From contig NW_024466599.1 of assembly GCF_017591425.1 (NCBI RefSeq), forward strand, positions 57,673,501 through 57,737,500: a stretch of 64,000 bases of DNA, written 5' to 3'. Numbering within the stretch: the stretch's first letter is position 1; each line of letters begins with the position of its first letter. The position numbers and the translations under genes were made by a program. Source of the DNA: Ochotona curzoniae (taxonomy: Eukaryota; Chordata; Mammalia; Lagomorpha; Ochotonidae). A model generated the notes under the pieces. The model was given only the letters and a program-made list of their open reading frames with translations, had not been told where the DNA came from and searched no databases. This document shows, piece after piece, positions 1-10,479 of the stretch.

Positions 1-407
1 ACTGGCTTATAGTTTAAATGATCTGCAATTACTTTAAAATTTATTGTGCATATGAAATGATAATTTTTCTATTCTGTAGTTTAGAGCCATGTCTATATTC
101 CCAGTTAACTAAGGTCTTTTATTTTTTACTTGTTAAGCTTAATATTCAGTGAATTATCAAGCTTTTTCTCTACAATGTAAACCTGAAATATGTTACATAA
201 AAAACTAAAAAGAAAGGGAGAGGTTAGAGGGGGAAGAGGAATATAATTATGTTCTTTGGACTGTTTCTACAAATCACATTAAGTGCTATAAACTAATCAA
301 AATTAAAACTTAAAATTAAAAGTCACTGTTTTATTTAATAACTATTTTTAGGTTCATATCAAATAAATTTTCCATTTATTAATTGATGTGTTTTAAAATT
401 TGTTAAT

Positions 408-655
408 GTATTTACTTATTTATTTATTAGATGGAGAGAACTTCCATCTGCTGATTTCATTCCTCAATGTTCTCAGTAAGACTGAGAGAAACTCATCCCA
501 AATTTACCATATGAATGACAGGGACTCAAGTATCTACGCCATCAGTTGTTGCTTCCTGGAGTCTGCGGTGACATGAAGCTGGAACCCAGATACCCCAAAT
601 GGGACAAAGGCAGCCCAGTCCAGATCTTGAATGCCACACTAAATGCCCAGCTCAA
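408..655 (-). mobile_element. Old CSINE, minus strand
   Basis: Reverse tail 'cttatttatttattagatgg', then 'gaacttccatctgctgattt', 'gcttcctggagtctgcggtg' and 'ctggaacccagataccccaa': a diverged CSINE. Confidence 0.6.
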
Positions 656-1258
656 TAACACATAAATCCCTAACAGAGTTTAAAAACTGACATCTGCATT
701 TTGATTTGCTTATCAATTATGTCTTTTACCAAGTAAAAAAAATGAATGTACAGAAGCTAAAATAAGATTGATAAGTAGCAGTTACTCACTAGTATGAGTG
801 GAATAGCATCTGGTCACCTTATCATGTTAAAATCTTAATTTTTTAATATGTGGTTAGATGTATTTAACAAGTAGTCTGAGTCAGGCTTGGTTTATCATGA
901 CTACAGAGTATTCCAGTCTGACATTGATGTCTATAAGGCTGATCATTTTCTAAGGGAGAATACCAAAGACCAGTGAATGGTATCAGTTCCAGCCGTAAAG
1001 AATGCTTCTCTTTTTCCCATCATACTCAAATTGCTGAATTTCTTTCATATTTAATTTTCCAATGTCTGATGAGGTCAGGACCATTCAGGGTTTAGCTGTA
1101 GATTCATGTTTAATTTTCTTCATGTGTATGAAAAGAGAATAATAATAATAATAGCTTAATAGATTTTGGAGATAAATATAGTACAATGTATTTAGCTAAT
1201 GCTAAAATTTCATACTTATCCTTTCATAGTCTCCACACTTGATCATAGCCAAAAGGTC
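656..1258. other. No gene seen
   Basis: AT-rich unique sequence with a short (AAT)n at 1139-1151; no conserved ORF or RNA. Confidence 0.6.
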
Positions 1259-1274
1259 AAGAAGTGATCCTTTC

Positions 1275-1602
1275 GGGCCCGGCGCGATGGCGCACTGGTT
1301 AAGGTACTCACCTTGCACGCCCGGGATCCCATATGGGCGCCGGTTCTATCCCAGCAGCCCCACTTCCCTTCCAGCTCCCTGCCTGTGGCCCGGGAAAGCA
1401 GTCCAGGACAGCCCAAAGCTTTGGGACCCTACACCCGCGTGGGAGACCCAGAAGAGGCTCCTGGCTTCGGATCAGCATAGTACCAGCCGTTGCGCTCACT
1501 TGGGGAGTGAATCATCGGACGGAAGATCTTTCTCTCTGTCTCTCCTCTCTGTATATCCACCTTTCCAATAAAAATAATAATAATAATAAATCTTAAAAAA
1601 AA
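1275..1602 (+). mobile_element. CSINE, young pika-type
   Basis: Full-length copy: head gggcccggcgcgatggcgca, polymerase III-like A/B box region with 'ggttctatccc', 'ccaataaaaataataataat' 3' end and A tail. Perfect 16-bp target-site duplication aagaagtgatcctttc at 1259-1274 and 1603-1618. Few mutations suggest recent insertion. Confidence 0.97.
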
Positions 1603-1794
1603 AAGAAGTGATCCTTTCATAGTTTTTAATGAGTTATTCCCAACCTACATCTCAAATTCATAATCTTCATATTGAACTTAACAGATATGCAAAAAAACTC
1701 TGCTAAGCAAAAATGTTAATATCATAATATAAATAAGTAGTATAAATATCAATATAATAATATAAGTAATACCCAGCTGAAAAAGAAAAATATC

Positions 1795-1974
1795 AACATG
1801 ATTGTGGGTTTGTGATGACTGTTTAGGTAGCACAACAATATCAGAGTCCATGAACAAACAAGTAAATGAATCTTCATTTGAATTAAGATATTTTTTCAAG
1901 AGAAGACACTGCCAAAACAATGAAATTACAACTGAAAAAATAATTTTAAAAACATATTTTCAGGACCTAGCTAA
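1795..1974 (+). mobile_element. Old L1 ORF2 remnant, part 1
   Basis: 'aattaagatattttttcaag', 'agaagacactgccaaaacaa' and onward resemble a late part of L1 ORF2. It resumes at 2413 after an inserted CSINE and L1 stub. Heavily mutated, no open frame. Confidence 0.5.
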
Positions 1975-1975
1975 G

Positions 1976-2352
1976 GTGGATTCTTGGCATAGTAGTTAAG
2001 ACAGTGCTTGGGATGCACATATGTAATATTGGGGTATCTGGGCTCAAGTCTGGGATCTCTTCCTAATTCCAACTTCCTGGTACTATTGATTCTTGGGGGC
2101 AATAGTTCGCATCTTTCATATCTTTCATAATTGCACCACTGGCAGTCACACATTCACAAGTGAGACCTGGGTTGAATTCCCAGGTCTTGCTTTAACCTCA
2201 CTCAGCCCTGGCTATTGTTAGCAGTTGGAATGGGAACTAGCACATTGAAGACCTTTTTCTCTCTCAGTCTCTGTCTGTATATATATATATATATATATCC
2301 TCTTTCTCTCTTACACACACACACACACACACATTCTTTCAAATTAATATCT
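1976..2352 (+). mobile_element. Old CSINE carrying microsatellites
   Basis: 'ggcatagtagttaagacagtg', 'atctgggctcaagtctggg', 'ccctggctattgttagcag' and a CT-rich 3' part identify an old CSINE subfamily. Its 3' region has expanded into (TA)10 at 2279-2298 and (AC)n at about 2313-2333. Confidence 0.75.
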
Positions 2353-2353
2353 A

Positions 2354-2412
2354 AACATCCCCAGTGCCTATAAAACTGTATCACATAATACAATGTTAAT
2401 AACAATAAAAAA
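2354..2412 (+). mobile_element. L1 3'-end stub
   Basis: The sequence catccccagtgcctataaaa and onward to 'aacaataaaaaag' matches the last about 60 bp of the full-length L1 in this window (57531-57590). It is a severely 5'-truncated L1 insertion or a shared 3' end. Confidence 0.75.
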
Positions 2413-3205
2413 GACATATCTGATAAAAGAATGTTATCGCAAATACACAAAAACCATTAATCAATGTTCAGATAAATTAGAGATGGTAACAAACCTTAAC
2501 AAAAACCTCAGAAAAGATGCAGATACAAAATAATTATATGAAAAATGCTCCATATAATATATCATTATGACAATGCAATCAAAGCAACAATGATATATAA
2601 CTACACAGCTGTTAAACTTGGTAAAACTAAGAACACTTATAACACCTAACATTGGCAACAGAGTGAAACAAGAACTTATTTATCAGGGATGGGAATGCAA
2701 ACTAGTAAAGCCACTTTGAAAAGCATACACACACGCACACACACACGCACATGCACACGCACACACACAGGACTATTGAAAAGACGTACTCTTACCATAC
2801 AATTTGAGAGTCATGCTTAGTATTTACCTAAAGGAACTGAAAACATATTCTAAAAGGCATCCGTATAATGTGCTTATAGCAATTTTAGTCACAATTGCCA
2901 AAACTCAGAAGCAAACTCAGAATGAATAAACAATGGTACATTTAAACAGTGGAATATTAATCAGCACTGAATGAAAATAAGGAATCAAGCCATGAAAATT
3001 CATGGAGGAGACTTTAATGTTATTATTATTAAGGGTGAAAAAGTCAATCCAAAAAGAATATTATCTACATAATTCTAACTATATAACATTCAGAAAAAAA
3101 AATTAAAAGTATGGATTAAGTAAAAACAAGATCTCTGGTTTGTAAAAAGAGGAATTAATAATAACTAGAGCAAAGAGGCTATTCAACATCAAAACTACTC
3201 TGTTG
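2413..3205 (+). mobile_element. Old L1 ORF2 3' end and 3'UTR, part 2
   Basis: 'acatatctgataaaagaatg', 'gggatgggaatgcaaactag', 'caatggtacatttaaacagt' and 'ggaatattaatcagcactga' are late L1 ORF2 blocks. An AC microsatellite (2725-2769) interrupts it. Decayed beyond coding. Confidence 0.75.
2725..2769. repeat. (AC)n microsatellite, imperfect
   Basis: AC repeat with several ACGC interruptions, inside the old L1. Confidence 0.95.
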
Positions 3206-3305
3206 GATAGTATAATAAACACAGTACATTCTGTTTATTTTCCAAACTAAATTATATTAAGATTAAAAAATAATGAAAATTCCATCCTTTGAAAAATAAT
3301 GATGC

Positions 3306-3497
3306 TGGGGCCCAGCCCAATGGCCTAGCAGCTGAGTTCCTCGCCTTGAGGGTGCCAGGATCCCATATGGTGCCGGTTCTAATCCCGGCTGCTCCACTTC
3401 CCATCCAGCTCCCTGTCTGTGGCCTAGGACAGCAGCCGAGGACAACCCATAGCCTTGGGAACCTGACTTCGCAATAAAAAATAAATAAACCTTAAAA
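3306..3497 (+). mobile_element. CSINE with internal deletion
   Basis: Head cccagcccaatggcctagca and the body to 'agccttgggaacctgac' are followed at once by the tail 'gcaataaaaaataaataaac'. About 110 bp of the 3' body is missing. Confidence 0.88.
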
Positions 3498-4499
3498 AAA
3501 GAAAGATAAGATGCATCTTTAAAGCATGAGCTGTGTTTTTGTATGGTTGGGAGTATGCAGGTATAGATATTTTCCTGTTAGTTTTGTTACCCAACATTAA
3601 ACTTCTTTAAAAACAAAGACTACTGGAAACAAGACAATAAAAGAAATCTGAATGTATCTGAAGCAGTAAAAATAAAAATGATCATGGCAATCAATCCAAG
3701 GCGGTCACAGAATCAAAATCAGGGACATCACTGTGCCCTCTTCTGTGTACAATACCAATTCCAATGAGTATACTCTTGCTAAATATCCATCATCTAGAGG
3801 TATCTTGCAGTTACATAATTAACAGATTATTGATTTTCATAGGCCATCTTTGTTACAAATGGAGATACAATCTACCAGTGCATTTCAGTGTCACAATTAT
3901 TCTTGGAGAAAAAGAATCAGTATGCTACTAAGTCCCTTGGGGCAAAGATATTAAAGAGCCAGCAGGAGCAAGTAGAAAAGCCGAGGAGACATGCTTGTGA
4001 AGAGACACATTTAGGCTAGTACATCTGCTTCAAAAGTGCAAGCTCGAGTCAGAACAGAAGAAGCTAACATTCAGCATCTCCTGTCTCTTGACCTGATCTT
4101 TCTGGCTTTTGTGGCTCAAGGTCCTTTGTACTACCTGTTTTCTTGGTCCTGGGAAAGCTTCTTTTAGTATTGTTGTTTCTTCAGTCTCCACACATATACT
4201 GTAAATGTAATATTGAATAATTCATTTTTAGATAAATAATCATTTTATATTTCTGCTGGTGTCTTTTTTAACTCATTCAGTAAACAAAGATGACGTTTGA
4301 CATACATAGAGGTCTTGTTGGCAACCTTTACATCATGTGACATGAATGTATGTTGATATTGCTTTTGGCAAAGGACATTTTTTTCTGACTGGTGTCAAAA
4401 AGAAGCCTGCACAAACAATGACTACATCTGACTTCTAGTCCCACATCTGAATGACAGCAAGGTAGTTATTCATCATATTGCTTTATCTTTTGGTAGGCA
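3498..4499. other. No gene seen
   Basis: AT-rich unique sequence without repeats or ORFs that I recognise. Confidence 0.55.
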
Positions 4500-4665
4500 A
4501 CAGCTAAAGTGCCGACCACAATTCTTGGTGCCAGGAAGGTAGTGATACAAACCAGCAGCCCTGCTTTAAGGAACTCTGAGTTACTAAGGGTACAAACAAA
4601 TTATCAGTGTAAGCACTTCGTGATCTGTAATGATACAGAGGAGCTGGGAATGTGCTACAGCGAAG
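4500..4665 (+). mobile_element. Possible ancient L2-like fragment
   Basis: 'caggaaggtagtgatacaaa', 'ccctgctttaaggaactctg' and 'gaggagctgggaatgtgcta' follow the pattern of an L2 3' end. Assignment is by pattern only. Confidence 0.3.
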
Positions 4666-5008
4666 CAAAACAAAAAGCCACTGGAATATAGTCCAAAGAA
4701 AATACGAAACTTGTGAAGATCAACCTTGAGATCCACGAGGACTCAGCCATGTGAGAAGAGGTAGAATAATTTGAGACAGTAAAAATACGACGAGTGAAAG
4801 AATACCTAGCAAGTCCCAAGAAGCCACGCAGTGTAGCTTCTCCCGGAAATTGGAATTGGTGACTGATGGCACATAAATATAAAAAAGGGGGAAAAAATAG
4901 ACCCATTAATGAACTTTGGGATCAGAGAGCCAAGGAAGAGCTATTGCATTGCCAGATAAGGAAGGAAGTAACAACACACGTTTTTAAAATAAAAAGATTG
5001 CTCTAAGA

Positions 5009-5206
5009 GGTTGACAAAATGGCTCAACTGACTAATCCTCCACCTGCAAGCGCTAGGCATACCAGATGAGCAGCAGTTTGTGTCCCAGCAGCTCTACTTC
5101 CCATCTGGGGAGTGAAGTAGAGAATGGAAGATATCTTTCTTTGTCTCTTTTTTTCTATGTAACCCTGCTTTTCCAATAAAAAATAGAGCAAATCTTAAAA
5201 AAAAAT
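5009..5206 (+). mobile_element. CSINE, older rabbit-like type, internally deleted
   Basis: The head 'aaaatggctcaactgactaa' followed by 'tcctccacctgcaagcgc' resembles the rabbit CSINE head rather than the young pika one. It jumps from 'agcagctctacttcccatct' to 'ggggagtgaagtagagaatg' and ends 'ccaataaaaaatagagcaaa'. Confidence 0.82.
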
Positions 5207-5722
5207 TACTCTAGTTGTAATAAGAAAAATATAATTACACAAATCAGAAGCAAGATCAAGGCCATTTAAAATAAGATTTTGTGATAATCAGCTTGGAAAA
5301 AAATTTAAGAAGCATGCATGATTAAGGTAGTGGCAGATATTTTGATGTTTCTGGTGGAAGATTAAAAATCTTTCTACAGTAAGTGAATAAATGAAAAATA
5401 AAACAGCTGCCATGATCCGAAGATTTTGATTTTGAGGGACTCAGTAAAATGGCTGCATTTAAGGCCATTAAATTTGTGAAAATGAGTATCATTTAGTAAT
5501 TAAGGAGTAGCTATCAGATTCCCCTATCAGAGGTGAAACATGACAAAGCATACTGAAAATCCATATATCGGTACCCTTGCTTCTTTTCTGAAAAGCAGAC
5601 TAGAATTATTTAAGTACTGAATTTTGATACCAAGACTTAAGGTGTCTCATACTGAAACCCAAATTGCATTTTCTGCCAAACTGCCAAGTCTACCTTCCAG
5701 CTAGAGAATCTAAAAGTTCTTT

Positions 5723-6029
5723 CTTGTTTTTTCAATCTTATTTTATTGGGAAGTCAGACTTACAGAGAGGAGATAAAAAGAGAAAGACCTTTCATCCACT
5801 GCTTTGTTCCTCAAGTGGCTACAACAGCCAGAACTGAGCCCATCCAAAGCAAGAACCTTGGAGACTCTTTCAGGTCTTTCACATAGGTGCAGGGTCCCAA
5901 GTCTTTGGGACATCTTCTATTGCTTTCCCAGGCCACAAGCAGGGAGCTGAATGAGAAGTGGAGCAGGCAGGACACTGGGATTCTGTTGTATGCAAGGCGA
6001 CTGAGCCATCATGCCAGGCACCCTAGCCC
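5723..6029 (-). mobile_element. CSINE, minus strand
   Basis: Diverged full-length reverse copy; 'gtgcagggtcccaagtcttt', 'gcagggagctgaatgagaag' and head 'catcatgccaggcaccc' are visible. Direct repeats ctaaaagttcttt (5710) / ctagaagttcttt (6030). Confidence 0.88.
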
Positions 6030-7810
6030 CTAGAAGTTCTTTAAAATACGTCCAAAACAAATGGGAGAAGTTATGTTACAGCAGTGTTTCCACTTTCAAA
6101 GTATTAGAAGAAAATTATTACCTTCTGATGACATCACATGCTGAACTTTAGCTACTTATTAACATAAAACAGTCATCTTCATAAACCAGTAAGCCACTTT
6201 CATCCTCCCCTAAAACCCTCCTGGAAGAAAACTTACTATTCGATATTTGTTGCTCAGGAAGAAAATGTATCACAGAAAAGAAGCTTTTATAGTTATATCT
6301 TTCATACTGTAAATCCAGTTAACTGGCTTTGTTCATCATGTTTTTTAGTTGCTGGCTCTGGATTTTAAATAAAAGATAGCATTGGTGACCTCAATAGGTT
6401 TGTGTTGTCCAGGATCAGTTCTGATAAATAATATATGTTCAGGGTATCCATTATTAATTCTTACAATCAGCAGTAAACAATGAGAATATTGCCATAGCTC
6501 CCCTGCTTCTTTCATGGAGGAAGTTAGCTCAGCCTGCAAGGTGCATATAAAACCTTTCTCTGCTTCTTTTAATGTATGTTCTGGGAGGTTGTGATTTGGA
6601 ACCTCATCACAGAACATTTTTGCATTGGGCCCTAATGGAAGCCCCAGAATGCTATTTCTTTCTCACCAAATAGTTTTTAAAGATGCATTGTATTGCAGCT
6701 TGCTGGACAATATTCAGAGAAACAGCTCACCCTCCCATAAAGCCACAAACCAGGCAGTCCCAAGCACAAACAAATCACACTGAACTAAAATTCCACTCTT
6801 CAATCAACTCAGTATTCCAGCCTGTCATATCGTCACAACAGCTTCAGAGGGAATAACTGTTGTACAGAGGTACAGGGTTTTCCTTTAAAGTAAAATGTGT
6901 GTACAAGTGGCTTGCAAAAAACAAAGTCATAAAACTCTGCAATCTTTTCCAATTTTCTCTCTCCCTATTTAATGGTGCTTGGCATTTCTATAGATGACAT
7001 TTAATATTTGAAAGGGCATAATTTCCTTCAGTGCACAGAGGAATTTCTGTTCTATTTCTTGCAGATAGGGATCTCCCATCTCTCCAAGAGGTCTGCCTTG
7101 AATGTGAAGAGTGTTCCTCCGTGCTTGGACCATCCAAATTGCATCAGGTCTATCTACATAAATCCTCCGCTTGGTGTTTCTTTACAGATTTACATCACTC
7201 ATGGGAAGCATTAATTATAATGCTGGCATGACACGTATTGAGAACAAAATCAAGTTTGATGTTTTTCCATTGTTTTTTTTTTTTTTTTCTGAGACCAGGT
7301 GCTCTCTGAGGCACCTGGGGGCAGAAAAAGTCCAGTTAGGAAGGCAGTAGGAAGCACTTCCTACTCAGTCAGACTGTTGCATTGAAATGTTTCCTACGTT
7401 AAGCCTCTTAGTAAGATTTTTCTGGAAAGGGAATTTCATTTATTGAAAACAAGCAACAATGAAAGACCACTGAGTTCAAACCATTTACTTTACCAGCGAG
7501 AAACTTTACAGAAGATGGCAGGGGGATCTAGGAGATCTTAGATGTGAGCCTCTGCACTGTTACCCTCACACCACGTTTAAAGGAGGAATACAAGAAGCAG
7601 CAGAATGAAATACCCCGAGTGTGTGTGACAGTGCTTGTGGAGGAAACCTCTCCCCAAATGAGTGACGGGTCAACACCATTTTATGATCACTTTACAAACA
7701 ATGTTGACACCAACCTTTGGTTCTAATCCTAATTAAGGATAACTTTCCAGTCTTTATTTGATTAATGATTAAGTGAAAAAAAGTATATCTTAAGACTAAA
7801 TCTGGAAGAT
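6030..7810. other. No gene confirmed; some less AT-rich stretches
   Basis: A minus-strand open frame of 90 codons (6345-6617) and two overlapping plus frames (7008-7231) occur, but none resembles a known protein. 7010-7220 is less AT-rich and might be conserved noncoding DNA; this cannot be judged from one sequence. Confidence 0.4.
7267..7290. repeat. Poly-T tract
   Basis: A T run of about 20 bases not attached to a recognisable SINE or L1. Confidence 0.7.
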
Positions 7811-7822
7811 AATCAACTATTT

Positions 7823-8146
7823 TTTTAAAGATTTATTTTTATTATTTTTTTATTGGAAAGGCGGATATACAGAGAGGAGAGACAGAGAGGAAGATCTTCC
7901 ATCCGATGATTCACTCCCCAAGTGAGCGCAACGACCGATACTATGCCAATCCGAAGCCAGGAGCCTCTTCTGGGTCTCCCACGTGGGTGCAGGGTCCCAA
8001 AGCTTTGGGCCGTCCTCGACTGCTTTCCCAGGCCACAGGCAGGGAGCTGGAAGGGAAGCGGGGCTGCTGGGATAGAACCGGCGCCCATATGGTATCCCGG
8101 GCATACAAGGTGAGGACCTTAACCACTGCGCCACTGCGCCGGGTTC
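7823..8146 (-). mobile_element. CSINE, young pika-type, minus strand
   Basis: Full length in reverse orientation, from the tail (taaagatttatttttatt) to the head (gcgccactgcgccgggtt). Direct repeats aatcaactattt lie at 7811 and 8147. Confidence 0.95.
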
Positions 8147-8229
8147 AATCAACTATTTTAAATAAGCATTATATACAATCCAGTTCCTTGTGGCTACTAA
8201 CATGTAGAAATGTGACAAATAAATAATTT

Positions 8230-8855
8230 TCTACAAAGGTTTTAATTTACCCAACCTCTATATTCTAATAATAGAGTCCCCTGCCACTGCCACTAACATG
8301 AAGTGTTATTCCAAAGTGATCCCAAGATCATGGTGTCAAGATACAACAGGAGAATAAAGAGCCTCCTTAAAATGCCCAACAGGAAAAAACTGCAAATTTT
8401 AAAACTAAAGGAGGAAACCAGGCACTGATTCCACTTAGCCGTTGATTAAAATGATCTGTGGCTTTTAAAATTTATGTGACTCAAGGTGAATATCTTTTCA
8501 TTTCATTACCACTTATAATCTTTTCTTATATTTCCCACTAGCTATGGTCTTTTCACTTCTTTATTGAACTCTTTATTGACTAGAGCAGTATGTCTTTGAC
8601 TATCACGTACATTTAAAGTAATACTGTATTAAGTTCAAAAAACATTTAAAGCAAAAAAAAAAAAAAAAGAAAATACAGGCCAGAAAAGTAAAATGTATGG
8701 CTATATTAGTAACAAAAATAAAATTTTCACAATTTCACAAAATTAAAACAAATCATTATGAATCCTAAAATTTTTGTGTAATATTTTTAAAAATTATTCA
8801 TGTATGAGAAGCAAAAGTACAAGATAAGGAAAAAAGATACACAGCATATATTTTC
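8230..8855. other. No gene seen
   Basis: AT-rich; a poly-A run at about 8654-8668. Confidence 0.55.
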
Positions 8856-8857
8856 TG

Positions 8858-8995
8858 GCTCATTCCCCCAAGTCCCACAAGAATGTCAGCACTGGGCTAA
8901 AAATCCAGAGCTGGGAGCTCAATTTAGATCTCCCATGTGGGTGACAGGAACCAATCTCTTGAGCTATAGCCACTGTCTGCCAGAGTCCACATAAG
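8858..8995 (-). mobile_element. Old CSINE fragment, minus strand
   Basis: 'attcccccaagtcccacaag', 'gatctcccatgtgggtgaca' and 'ggaaccaatctcttgagcta' match the middle of a CSINE in reverse. Confidence 0.6.
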
Positions 8996-8999
8996 CAGA

Positions 9000-10095
9000 A
9001 AACTGTCATTAGAATGTAATGTAGAGGACTGAACCAGGTAATTCATGAAATCTTATCAACCAGGCCAAATGCACATTTCATTTTTAACTTTAGAAGAAAT
9101 CTTAATACTATGTGATAATGTATTGATAGAACACAACAGAACCATAGAAAGACCTCACTGGGAAAATAATGCTATTAAGATACTACGTATTATAAACTTT
9201 GTTAAAGCAGTGTGTTGTATCATTTTTTTTCATACAATATCCAAAATTCACTACATGAGGTATTATGCCCACTAACACAATACAGAGATGTAGATACATA
9301 TATGTTCATGCACATATATATATATACATATGTGTATCAAGGTACAAAACATGAGTATATGGATAGATAAAAGGAGTTTCAAAAATTCATGAAAAATCTG
9401 CATTACACTTAATTTGATTTTTTTCCAAAACAATGTCTTAAAGTACCCCTTGTAAATCTGTGTTGTGTTTCCTTGTGTAGAGACTCAATAGCCATGCTGA
9501 GTTATGCATAAGCAAATTAGGTGCTAAAGGCAAAAAGATTTATGCAGCTTGAGATGGAATACGAAGATGTGCCCTCAGAATCTCAGAATGGAATTTTCCC
9601 AGGGTGATGCCGCCTGACAAAGCAAAGTCAGCAAAGTCACAAGGTCATACTGTGTGATAAAGTCTGTAGTTGGCAAAGCCAGGCAGTAAGGAGATGTTCT
9701 GCAGTCATTTCCTGGTGGCCCTGAGACATGTCAAAATTAATGCTGGCAATGCTTTCCCCAAGCATGCAAGCTTCTAGGCAAACAGGAGATGCATTCTCTC
9801 CTTCAGCTTCCTGGGAAAGTTCCCTCCAGCCCCATGCTTTAAATCTAATCTTGTCTCTGAGTCTTTTTTCCTTTCTCAATCATGTGCTTCTCTCTCTTCA
9901 ACCCTACACACCGCTGAGTGGGTTGCAGCATTAGGTAATTCTGAAATGCTGAATTGTCTCAATCATCTAAGTTAATTGATCTAAGAAATCTGTTGAAAGG
10001 ACATAAAGATTATAGATTACATAAAGAAGACATAGATCTGGCTCTCAGTAAGTTGTTCATCTTGTGTAAATTTTGACAAATTATGAACTGTTAAT
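9000..10095. other. No gene seen
   Basis: Unique sequence with TA/CA low complexity near 9296-9335. Open frames here (9637-9934) are short and overlap on both strands. Confidence 0.5.
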
Positions 10096-10099
10096 AGGA

Positions 10100-10170
10100 C
10101 TAACTCCTCAGCACTGTAGTTCCTAAGCACTGCTGCACACAGAAATCATGTAGAAATCTTTAAAAACACT
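10100..10170 (+). mobile_element. Possible old hAT-type DNA transposon fragment
   Basis: 'gcactgctgcacacagaaat' and 'ctttaaaaacact' recall the MER5/MER58 group of small hAT elements. The match is short and weak. Confidence 0.25.
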
Positions 10171-10171
10171 G

Positions 10172-10475
10172 GAGTGCCCTGTGCAATAGCCCAGTGTCTA
10201 AAGTTCTCACCTTGCATTTGCCAGGATTCCATATGGGCACTGGTTCATGTCCCAGTTGCTCCACTTCTCATCCAGCTCCCTGCTTGTGGCCTGAGATAGC
10301 AGTTTAGGACAGCCTAAAGCCTTGGGACCTGTACCCATGTGGGTGGCCCAGAAAAAGCTCCTGGCTTCGGATCAGTTCAGCTCTGGCCTTTGTAGCCACT
10401 TGTAGAGTAAACCAGTGGACAGAAAATCTTTCTGTAAAATTCACTTTCCAAAAAAATAAATATATATTAAAAAGT
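10172..10475 (+). mobile_element. CSINE
   Basis: Diverged near-full copy: 'ccttgcatttgccaggattc', 'catatgggcactggttcatg', 'ctcctggcttcggatcag', ending in 'ccaaaaaaataaatatatat'. Confidence 0.87.
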
Positions 10476-10479
10476 AAAT

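Noticed and set aside
1239..1620. Several open frames with similar peptides (MGAGSIPAAPLPFQLPAC type)
   Set aside because: The same peptides recur at every CSINE (7825-8152, 41376-41712, 50475-50769); they are translations of the SINE body, not genes.
7006..7220. 'ttcttgcag' acceptor-like site and open frames, possible exon
   Set aside because: No convincing donor follows and two frames overlap equally; too weak to call.
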